A DNA stretch of 7,693 bases from Parcubacteria group bacterium CG10_big_fil_rev_8_21_14_0_10_38_31 (lineage in GTDB: Bacteria; Patescibacteriota; Minisyncoccia; GCA-002772825): contig PFDM01000001.1 of NCBI GenBank assembly GCA_002772825.1, positions 1-7,693 on the forward strand, read 5' to 3'. A program made the translations under genes and the position numbers. Of the stretch, positions 1-5,130 are shown in pieces; within the stretch, counting starts at the first letter, position 1, and every line of letters begins with the position of its first letter. Under the pieces are notes generated by a model, which searched no databases, was not told the DNA's origin, and worked only from the letters and a program-made list of their open reading frames with translations.

Positions 1-36
1 CGGCTAAATTGTAACTTAGCCGTTGGGTTAGCTAAT
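1..36. repeat. short inverted repeat at window edge
   Basis: A 7-bp inverted repeat (CGGCTAA at 1-7, TTAGCCG at 16-22) encloses an 8-nt loop, and a small palindrome TTAGCTAA follows at 28-35. It lies beyond the rplD terminator, so it belongs to whatever follows outside the window. It could be the edge of a second hairpin or a leader. The sequence is too short to name it, and no reading frame is supported here. Confidence 0.35.
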
Positions 37-37
37 C

Positions 38-81
38 ACCAAACAAAAACTCCCCACTTAAGTGGGGAGTTTTTGTTTGGT
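38..81. terminator. bidirectional intrinsic terminator after rplD
   Basis: This is a perfect 44-bp palindrome centred between positions 59 and 60. It has a GC core (CTCCCCAC paired with GTGGGGAG) flanked by A-rich and T-rich arms (AAACAAAAA and TTTTTGTTT). Read on either strand the hairpin ends in a U-rich tract, which is the usual build of a two-way Rho-independent terminator. It begins 7 nt after the rplD stop codon, so it should end the tuf-rpsJ-rplC-rplD transcript. Function is inferred from structure and position. Confidence 0.88.
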
Positions 82-88
82 CTTTTTC

Positions 89-754
89 TTAAGCCTTTAC
101 CCTAGACTCTAATACTCCAACAGAATCTTTAGTGTCCAAGATTATTAAGTATTTAGAAGACAAGATATCTAGAACATTAAGATTTTTAATCTCGCCTACG
201 CCAATACCGGCAATATTTCTAAAACTTAAGTTAGTATTAACATCTTTAGCTGGCATAGTCACAAGAGCGGCATTCTTCTTTTTTGTTACGAGCTTCTCAA
301 AGCCTTTTACTTTAGACAAAGCTTTCAATATACCGACAGCTTCTTTTGTCTTAGTCTTATCCAAATCAATCTTATCTAAAAACAAAATCTCATTATCGTG
401 TAACTTTCTAGAGAGTGCCACAAAAAGAGCTTTTTGTCTCATCTTCTTGTTTATCTTCTTAGTGTAATTCTTCTCGCTTAGAGGACCGTGTGTCACACCT
501 CCGCCTTTCCAAATAGGAGATCTTGAGGAACCCACTCTAGCCCTACCTGTCCCTTTTTGCCTCCACGGCTTCTTACCACCACCCGATACTTCACCCCTCC
601 CTTTAGCGTGAGCTATAGGGGCTCTTTTGTTTGACTGCATTGACACAACGACTTGATGAACAAGGTCGTCGTTCCACGCCAAACCAAAGATATTTTTAGG
701 AATCTTTATCTTTCCGGATTCTTCTCCTTTTTGATTGTATATTGTTGTTTCCAT
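89..754 (-). CDS. rplD: 50S ribosomal protein L4
   Basis: L4 (uL4) is a primary 23S rRNA-binding protein of the large subunit whose extended loop lines the peptide exit tunnel. The 221-residue product is near the usual 200-215. The family hallmark lies at residues about 51-90: GRGEVSGGG, then KKPWRQKGTGRARVGSSRSP and the WKGGGVTHGP segment. The C-terminal part has the expected Rossmann-like alternation ending in a hydrophobic strand (KYLIILDT, 201-208). It starts at an ATG 102 bp after the rplC stop, without a Shine-Dalgarno. It ends in TAA, and a strong terminator follows almost at once, so rplW is not in the same unbroken run. In E. coli L4 represses its own operon by acting on the S10 leader; whether that holds here is unknown. 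Confidence 0.97.
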   Translation of the reverse strand: METTIYNQKGEESGKIKIPKNIFGLAWNDDLVHQVVVSMQSNKRAPIAHAKGRGEVSGGGKKPWRQKGTGRARVGSSRSPIWKGGGVTHGPLSEKNYTKKINKKMRQKALFVALSRKLHDNEILFLDKIDLDKTKTKEAVGILKALSKVKGFEKLVTKKKNAALVTMPAKDVNTNLSFRNIAGIGVGEIKNLNVLDILSSKYLIILDTKDSVGVLESRVKA

Positions 755-856
755 AATAAAAGTTTAAAATTGAAATATCAAAATGAAAAATTACAGATTA
801 AAATTATATAAGTTTTTAATTTCAAAATTATTTTGGATTTTTGCATTTCAGAAATA

Positions 857-1471
857 CTAGCCCTTAATCTCCAGCAAGGTTCCCCTTCTGCCGGGTATCG
901 CGCCGGAAACAAGCATCTCGTTATTATCTTTATCTATTTTTAAAACCTTTAGATTCTTAACGGTAACCCTATCAGAGCCCATACGGCCCGCCATTCTTTT
1001 ACCTTTAAAGACTCTTTGTACGCCACCGGCACCAATTGAACCCGGTTCTCTCTCAGAGTGCTTCTGTCCATGTGTCCTTGGTCCACCATGAAAACCGTGT
1101 CTTTTAACAACACCTTGGAATCCTTTTCCTTTAGAAATACCGCTCACTTCCACCTTATCTCCTTCTTTAAATATAGAAACATCAATAATATCTCCAATTT
1201 TTATATCGGAATTTTCTTTATTCAATCTTAATTCTTTTAAATATTTAAAACCTACTTTATCAGGAGATAATTCAGCTAACTTTCCTTGTGGCTTTTTAAC
1301 ATTCTTCTTTTTACCGTAACCAAACTGGATAGCATTATATTTATCTTTCTCTTTAGTCTTTACTTGAGTAGCGACAACAGGCCCCGTGCTAAGTAAGGTA
1401 GCCGGATAGGCTTTACCATCCTTATCAAGATATTGCGCCATATTCTGTTTTAACCCAAGAATAAATTTCAT
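857..1471 (-). CDS. rplC: 50S ribosomal protein L3
   Basis: L3 (uL3) binds near the 3' end of 23S rRNA and reaches the peptidyl transferase centre. The 204-residue product has the family pattern: an opening strand (LGLKQNMAQYLDKDGK, 5-20), the GPVVATQVKT segment (30-39), then GISKGKGFQGVVKRHGF (111-127), GSIG (144-147), VFKGKRMAGRMG (154-165) and VTVKNL (169-174). The loop between GSIG and VFKG is six residues (AGGVQR), where E. coli has seven (QNQTPGK), so the glutamine methylated by PrmB in E. coli has no obvious counterpart. The ATG at 1469-1471 is the only start giving the full N-terminal strand; an AGG directly abuts it, too close to act as a Shine-Dalgarno. It lies 118 bp after rpsJ, in the normal S10 operon order. 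Confidence 0.97.
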   Translation of the reverse strand: MKFILGLKQNMAQYLDKDGKAYPATLLSTGPVVATQVKTKEKDKYNAIQFGYGKKKNVKKPQGKLAELSPDKVGFKYLKELRLNKENSDIKIGDIIDVSIFKEGDKVEVSGISKGKGFQGVVKRHGFHGGPRTHGQKHSEREPGSIGAGGVQRVFKGKRMAGRMGSDRVTVKNLKVLKIDKDNNEMLVSGAIPGRRGTLLEIKG

Positions 1472-1539
1472 CCTGTTAAAATTATGTTTATATATTATTA
1501 ATACTTACTTCATACTTTACGATTGGACTTTTTCCAGAT

Positions 1540-1556
1540 ATCCGCCCAAGGCGGAT
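1540..1556. repeat. short GC-rich hairpin between rpsJ and rplC
   Basis: A 7-bp perfect stem (ATCCGCC paired with GGCGGAT) with a 3-nt loop stands out in an otherwise AT-rich spacer. It is 33 bp after the rpsJ stop and has no U-tract on the minus strand, so it is not a convincing intrinsic terminator. It may be a dispersed short palindromic repeat or an mRNA-stabilising hairpin. This is inference from one copy only. Confidence 0.5.
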
Positions 1557-1589
1557 TTAAGAAAATATACTCTCTTCGTTCGTTACTTT

Positions 1590-1952
1590 CTACAACATTT
1601 TCACCTCTATATCAACACCGGCAGGCAAATTAAGATTTGTCAGAGCTTCAATAATCTTCGGAGAAGGGGAGAGTATGTCAATCAATCTTTTATGCACCCT
1701 CATCTCAAACTGCTCTCTGGCATTTTTATATACAAAAGAAGCTCTATTTACAGTATATTTCTTTATCTCTGTTGGTAAAGGTATCGGGCCTAAGAGATTA
1801 GCGTCATAACGCAAAGCGATATCAACTATCTGCTTCACACTTGAATCAAGAATCTTACTCTCGTAAGCTCTAACTCTAATACGAAGCTTACTAGCTTCTT
1901 CTTTCTTAGCTTCTTTTTTCTTATTTTGTTTTTTTGTTTTAACTGCAGTCAT
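1590..1952 (-). CDS. rpsJ: 30S ribosomal protein S10 (NusE)
   Basis: S10 (uS10) is a small-subunit head protein and also, as NusE, pairs with NusB in antitermination complexes. The core starts near residue 22 (KLRIRVRAYESKILD). It continues with GPIPLPT (55-61), a YTVNRASFVYKNAREQFEMR segment and HKRLIDI, and it ends LPAGVDIEVKML, all typical of the family. At 120 residues it is longer than the usual 100-105 because of a lysine-rich N-terminal extension of about 20 residues. No alternative in-frame start lies between the ATG and the core, so the extension appears genuine. The start has no Shine-Dalgarno but has an A7 tract (1958-1964) 5 nt before ATG. A 17-bp hairpin fills the space between the tuf stop and this start. 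Confidence 0.97.
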   Translation of the reverse strand: MTAVKTKKQNKKKEAKKEEASKLRIRVRAYESKILDSSVKQIVDIALRYDANLLGPIPLPTEIKKYTVNRASFVYKNAREQFEMRVHKRLIDILSPSPKIIEALTNLNLPAGVDIEVKML

Positions 1953-1960
1953 AATTATTT

Positions 1961-2006
1961 TTTTAACTAAACGCTCGCCATTAATCTGCCGAGCGTCTAG
2001 TTAAAA
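1961..2006 (-). promoter_or_regulatory. long hairpin in the tuf-rpsJ intergenic mRNA
   Basis: Positions 1961-1977 pair with 1990-2006 around a 12-nt loop. The single mismatch on the plus strand (A1970 opposite C1997) becomes a G-U wobble in the minus-strand transcript, giving a continuous 17-bp RNA stem. The hairpin starts 7 nt after the tuf stop and ends 8 nt before the rpsJ start codon. The transcript after the stem is A-rich rather than U-rich, so a standard terminator is unlikely. A translational control element, an S10 leader or an RNase processing site is more plausible. Confidence 0.7.
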
Positions 2007-2013
2007 CTGACAT

Positions 2014-3207
2014 TTAAGCTATTATCTTAGTTACCACTCCTGCACCCACAGTCCTTCCTCCTTCACGAATAGCAAATCTTTGCTTTTCTTCTAGGGCAAT
2101 AGGGGAAACAAGTTTAACTTTAAATGTGATTGTGTCTCCTGGCATCACCATCTCAGTCCCTTCAGGTAGAACCACATCTCCGGTAACATCCGTAGTTCTT
2201 ATGTAGAATTGTGGTTTATAACCTGTGAAAAATGGAGTATGTCGTCCACCTTCATCTTTAGTCAAGATATACACTTCAGATTCAAAATCAGTATGAGGAG
2301 TTACTGATCCTGGTTTTACCAAGACCTGACCCCTTTGAATTTCCTCTTTCTTTAGACCTCTTACTAAGATACCGGCATTGTCTCCAGCCATACCTTCATC
2401 AAGAGATTTATTAAACATTTCAATACCTGTTACAGTTGTTTTCTTTGTATCACCAAGACCAACAATTTCAACTTCTTCACCAACTTTAACTTTACCTCTC
2501 TCTATTCTTCCTGTAACGACAGTCCCTCTTCCTTCAATTGAGAAGATGTCCTCAACCGGCATTAGGAAAGGCTGATCAATGGCTCTTACCGGTTCAGGAA
2601 TGTATTCATCAAGCTGTTTAGCAAGCTCTAGAACAGGTTTTGCCCATTCATCTTCAACTGATGTCGCCTCAAGAGCCTTAAGTCCTGATCCTCTTATGAT
2701 AGGAGTAGTATCTCCCGGGTATTCATATTTAGTAAGAAGTTCTCTAATCTCAGCTTCCACCAAGTCAACCATTTCAGGGTCATCAACCATATCAACCTTG
2801 TTCAAGAAGACGATAATTGAAGGCACGCCAACCTGACGAGCAAGAAGAATATGCTCCCTTGTCTGAGGCATCGCTCCGTCTGTAGCGGCAACAACAAGTA
2901 TTGCGCCATCCATCTGAGCGGCACCGGTAATCATGTTTTTAATATAATCAGCGTGACCAGGAGCATCAATGTGAGCATAATGCCTATTGGCTGTCTCGTA
3001 TTCGCTGTGGTGTAAAGCGATAGTAATACCTCTTGCTTTTTCCTCTGGAGCTTTGTCAATCTCATCAATCTTCTCCATCTTTACTTTATTACCAGCCAAA
3101 TTAAGCACGTTCAAAATAGCGGCTGTTAAAGTAGTTTTGCCGTGATCAACGTGGCCGATAGTACCAACGTTTAGATGCGGCTTTGTCCTCTCAAATTTCT
3201 CTGCCAT
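2014..3207 (-). CDS. tuf: translation elongation factor Tu
   Basis: EF-Tu carries aminoacyl-tRNA to the ribosomal A site and hydrolyses GTP on codon recognition. The 397-residue product is full length (E. coli 394). GTP-binding motifs are all visible: P-loop GHVDHGKT (18-25), switch I RGITI (59-63), DAPGH (81-85, with the catalytic histidine), NKVD (136-139) and SGLKA (174-178). Domains 2 and 3 follow, with [21 protein letters not shown] and the C-terminal [15 protein letters not shown]. Two places differ from the E. coli text: after RGITI it reads ALHHSEYET instead of NTSHVEYDT, and DAPGH replaces DCPGH. It probably has its own promoter in the 341-bp spacer before it and reads through into rpsJ. 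No Shine-Dalgarno precedes the ATG. Confidence 0.98.
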   Translation of the reverse strand: MAEKFERTKPHLNVGTIGHVDHGKTTLTAAILNVLNLAGNKVKMEKIDEIDKAPEEKARGITIALHHSEYETANRHYAHIDAPGHADYIKNMITGAAQMDGAILVVAATDGAMPQTREHILLARQVGVPSIIVFLNKVDMVDDPEMVDLVEAEIRELLTKYEYPGDTTPIIRGSGLKALEATSVEDEWAKPVLELAKQLDEYIPEPVRAIDQPFLMPVEDIFSIEGRGTVVTGRIERGKVKVGEEVEIVGLGDTKKTTVTGIEMFNKSLDEGMAGDNAGILVRGLKKEEIQRGQVLVKPGSVTPHTDFESEVYILTKDEGGRHTPFFTGYKPQFYIRTTDVTGDVVLPEGTEMVMPGDTITFKVKLVSPIALEEKQRFAIREGGRTVGAGVVTKIIA

Positions 3208-3304
3208 ATTAGCTAAATTAGTTTTTAGACCGATTAGGCCAGGGGATTAGCGCTTAATTGACCACAAGCACTCATCTCTAACTACCCGTTTATAATTAAT
3301 AATT

Positions 3305-3332
3305 TTAATACCTAAAATAAAAAACTACGCAA
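3305..3332 (-). promoter_or_regulatory. candidate promoter for tuf
   Basis: On the minus strand TTGCGT (3327-3332) lies 16 bp from TATTAA (3305-3310), a weak sigma-70-like pair. A second AT-rich box, TATAAA, lies nearer the gene at about 3289-3294. The location is sensible, just after the terminator that should end tig transcription and about 100 bp before the tuf start. The match to consensus is modest, so the exact boxes are uncertain. Confidence 0.3.
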
Positions 3333-3361
3333 AGATGCGATTAGTCTATTCTACTCAAATT

Positions 3362-3389
3362 AAAAAAAACGTCAAGCTTTTTTAGCTTG
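3362..3389 (-). terminator. intrinsic terminator of the tig unit
   Basis: On the minus strand CAAGCT (3384-3389) pairs with AGCTTG (3373-3378) around an A5 loop. After a 3-nt gap comes a run of eight T (3362-3369). This is a short but recognisable Rho-independent terminator about 160 bp after the tig stop and before the tuf promoter region. The 6-bp stem is weak. Further AGCTTG copies just upstream allow an alternative pairing. Confidence 0.6.
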
Positions 3390-3453
3390 TCATCAAGCTT
3401 ATCATCATAACTCAAGCTCAGAAGGTCCGACCTTATGAGTTTACACTCACACC

Positions 3454-3505
3454 ATACCCCATAGGTCTCACCTATGTAAATACATAGGTGAGACCTATGG
3501 GGTAT
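3454..3505. repeat. perfect nested palindrome, 25-bp stem
   Basis: Positions 3454-3478 are the exact reverse complement of 3481-3505, with only two bases between. Each arm also holds its own smaller palindrome: CATAGGT-CTC-ACCTATG at 3460-3476 and CATAGGT-GAG-ACCTATG at 3483-3499. The segment can therefore fold as one long hairpin or as two 7-bp hairpins. It lies 43 bp after the tig stop. No U-tract follows on either strand, so a classic intrinsic terminator is unlikely. Possible roles are an RNase III-type processing site, a 3' mRNA stabiliser, a protein-binding site or a remnant of a mobile repeat. Confidence 0.85.
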
Positions 3506-3548
3506 ATTCGGATCTTCTGTGATATTGGAAACTTGGGAATTACTTTTA

Positions 3549-4628
3549 TTACTTTTCGCCTGATTTTTCAAGCATTTCAAACACTTTTTCGTTTCTTAGG
3601 ATACCGAAAGCATAATCTTTCACACGATCCCTCTCTATCTCTTGGCCATGAGCCTGGTAATGCGACACTATCTTATCAACCTCTGTTTCCAACTCATCAT
3701 CAGTGGCCTTCACATCTTCTTTTATCGCAAGCTCCCTTAAAATAAGGCCAAAAGAAGACCTTTTTCTGGCATCTTCATTCCACCCGACTAAAATCTCTTC
3801 CTCCGTCTTCTTAAGGTGACCGAGATAATCTTCCCATTTTAAGCCCATTTGGGAAACACTTGCCTTCATCTCGGCAAGCATCTTACCTTTTTCAGACTCA
3901 ACAAGCATATCAGGAACTTCAAACTTTGATTTCTCTATAATCTTCTCTACTACTTCAATTCTTTTCTTTTCCTTACTCTTCATCTCCTTATCATGTCTTA
4001 TATTTTGAGCTATTTTCTCTCTAAAATCAGTTATATCTTTAAAGTCACCCAAGGTCTTCACAAATTCATCTGTAAATTCAGGTAATACCATCTCACTTGG
4101 TGCTTCTTTTTTCTCTTCACTTTCAAGATCTGTAGAATTTTCCTCTCTGGTCGCTTGAGTTGCTCTAGACCTCCTTATGTTTTCTATCACATCATCAATT
4201 TCCTTATCTTCCACCCTTATCTCTTCTTTAGCAGACATAACCTTCTCAGCAATCGGTCTCCAGTCAACAAGTTCTACCTCAGGCATAACCGTAGTCTTGA
4301 TCTTAAATCCAAGCGGATTATCTTTAGCAATTTTTGTGATAGTAATCTCCGGCCTTCCGATAGCTTCTATCTTATTCTCTTTTATAATTTGGGGATAAGC
4401 TTTATTTAGAGCCCCTTCTGCCATATCCTCCAAGAAAACGGCTTCACCCACTTTTTCTATCAAAACTTTCTCCGGCACATTCCCTGGTCTAAAACCGTCA
4501 ATTTTAACACTTTTACCCAACTCTAAGACAGTTGAGTTTCTTTCTGCTTCAAAATCTGAAGCAGAAATTTCTCCCTCTATCTCAATGACGGATCCTGGCA
4601 ATTTTTTAATTTCAATTTTTATATCCAT
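3549..4628 (-). CDS. tig: trigger factor, lacking the PPIase domain
   Basis: Trigger factor is the ribosome-bound chaperone that meets nascent chains at the exit tunnel. The N-terminal ribosome-binding domain is clear: the docking signature reads GFRPGNVP (45-52), then the helical segment to about residue 85 and GRPEITITKI (91-100). After the arm helix (DKEIDDVIENIRRSRAT, 141-157) there is only a short charged linker, then LPEFTDEFVKTLGDF (182-196) and the C-terminal helical chaperone domain to residue 359. In E. coli (432 aa) an FKBP-type PPIase domain of roughly 95 residues sits at that linker, and here it is absent. The third position of the FRK docking triplet is proline. Start ATG at 4626-4628 without a Shine-Dalgarno. 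The stop is followed in frame by two further TAA codons. It lies after a terminator and before one, so it is probably monocistronic. Confidence 0.95.
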   Translation of the reverse strand: MDIKIEIKKLPGSVIEIEGEISASDFEAERNSTVLELGKSVKIDGFRPGNVPEKVLIEKVGEAVFLEDMAEGALNKAYPQIIKENKIEAIGRPEITITKIAKDNPLGFKIKTTVMPEVELVDWRPIAEKVMSAKEEIRVEDKEIDDVIENIRRSRATQATREENSTDLESEEKKEAPSEMVLPEFTDEFVKTLGDFKDITDFREKIAQNIRHDKEMKSKEKKRIEVVEKIIEKSKFEVPDMLVESEKGKMLAEMKASVSQMGLKWEDYLGHLKKTEEEILVGWNEDARKRSSFGLILRELAIKEDVKATDDELETEVDKIVSHYQAHGQEIERDRVKDYAFGILRNEKVFEMLEKSGEK

Positions 4629-4687
4629 TTTATTTTAATTAATTTAAAATCAAAAAAATTAAAAATTTATTCCCGGCGAATTCTCCT

Positions 4688-4707
4688 TCTGCCTGCCGAT
4701 AGACAGA
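4688..4707. repeat. imperfect GC-rich palindrome before tig
   Basis: The 20-bp segment TCTGCCTGCCGATAGACAGA folds on itself with two mismatches and one wobble. It is conspicuous in a very AT-rich 231-bp spacer. An AAGGAG sequence on the minus strand lies beside it (about 4683-4688), but about 55 bp from the tig start and with no start codon after it. It resembles the short palindromic spacer repeats I associate with Patescibacteria genomes. That resemblance is from memory and unverified. Confidence 0.4.
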
Positions 4708-4764
4708 AATAAGGAAATTAAGATTTTCGATTTTTATTACTTTTCTAAACCTGATAAGTTTTAC

Positions 4765-4792
4765 AGTCTATCAAAAAATGATAATTTTGCAA
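4765..4792 (-). promoter_or_regulatory. candidate promoter for tig
   Basis: On the minus strand TTGCAA (4787-4792) and TAGACT (4765-4770), 16 bp apart, each match four of six consensus positions. They sit directly downstream of the 4801-4836 terminator and about 135 bp before the tig start, where a new promoter is needed. A small inverted repeat (TATCA 4769-4773, TGATA 4779-4783) overlaps the spacer. Assignment of the boxes is tentative. Confidence 0.3.
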
Positions 4793-4800
4793 AGTTCTTT

Positions 4801-4836
4801 AATAAAACACCCGAAGAAATTTTCGGGTGTTTTATT
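4801..4836. terminator. bidirectional intrinsic terminator after the envelope gene pair
   Basis: A perfect 15-bp stem (4801-4815 paired with 4822-4836) with a 6-nt loop has a GC core, CACCCGAA against TTCGGGTG. The flanks are AATAAAA and TTTTATT, so the RNA of either strand ends in a U-rich tract. It begins 24 nt after the stop of the small membrane protein gene. It therefore ends the unit carrying that gene and the coiled-coil gene, and separates them from tig. Confidence 0.9.
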
Positions 4837-4859
4837 TTACAAAATATAACTCAAGCTGA

Positions 4860-5111
4860 TTAAAGACTCTGGAGTTCACTATCAATAGCGTCAAACTCTT
4901 TATCTAAGTCACCCAAGTCTATATTATCAATAGCGTTATTTATATTTTCTGTCGTGTCGTCTGCTTTCAATGAATTCTCAATTTGCTGGGTCGTTAGAGA
5001 GTCTGCCTCCGGAGCGCCAACAGGCGCTTTGACATAATTTAAATACCAATAGACTAGTCCCGCCACGATAATTATTGCCAAAATGGGTATTATAATATTT
5101 TTTTTCATCAT
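4860..5111 (-). CDS. small single-pass membrane protein, acidic C-terminal tail
   Basis: This 83-residue protein is not assigned to a named family. It opens MMKKN, then one strongly hydrophobic segment at about residues 5-25 rich in Ile, Val and Leu. The basic N-terminus predicts an N-in, C-out anchor. The exported tail begins with a Pro/Ala stretch (VKAPVGAPEA). It is then polar and acidic, with a repeated hydrophobic-acidic pattern toward the end: NAIDNIDLGDLDKEFDAIDSEL (residues 59-80). The tail may form a short amphipathic helix. The gene starts 19 bp after the coiled-coil gene and has an A7 tract (5116-5122) 4 nt before its ATG, so the two are almost surely co-transcribed and may act together at the envelope. 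Either of the two adjacent ATG codons could be used. Real gene likely, function unknown. Confidence 0.8.
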   Translation of the reverse strand: MMKKNIIIPILAIIIVAGLVYWYLNYVKAPVGAPEADSLTTQQIENSLKADDTTENINNAIDNIDLGDLDKEFDAIDSELQSL

Positions 5112-5130
5112 AAGATTTTTTTAATTACTA

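Larger units (their letters stand above)
3208..3548 (-). other. 341-bp gene-free region between tig and tuf
   Basis: No supported gene lies here. In the direction of transcription it holds a 9-bp tandem duplication at the tig stop (3539-3556), a perfect nested palindrome (3454-3505), a small hairpin with a GUAA tetraloop on the minus strand (3436-3449), a near-perfect 13-nt palindrome (3422-3434), repeated AGCTTG/CAAGCT elements that include a terminator (3362-3418), and an AT-rich promoter-like stretch before tuf. A 79-residue reading frame across 3341-3580 overlaps the tig end and runs through the terminator, so it is not accepted as a gene. Confidence 0.75.

Noticed and set aside
132..467. 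111-residue plus-strand reading frame opposite rplD
   Set aside because: It is antisense to a clearly conserved L4 gene; its hydrophobic, Ser/Phe-rich product is the mirror of lysine-rich coding sequence.
2378..2836. Two plus-strand frames (65 and 85 residues) opposite tuf
   Set aside because: Both lie wholly inside the EF-Tu gene, which has every expected motif on the minus strand. No independent support.
3422..3450. Possible tRNA or small structured RNA in the tig-tuf spacer
   Set aside because: The small hairpins present do not form a cloverleaf or any RNA family I can recognise. They are recorded only as local inverted repeats.
3341..3580. 79-residue minus-strand reading frame across the tig-tuf spacer
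   Set aside because: It overlaps the 3' end of tig in another frame, runs through the perfect palindrome and the terminator, and its product shows no family features. The frame is open by chance.
4678..4690. AAGGAG Shine-Dalgarno-like sequence on the minus strand
   Set aside because: It is about 55 bp from the tig start and no start codon with a meaningful frame follows at proper spacing, so it is probably a chance match.
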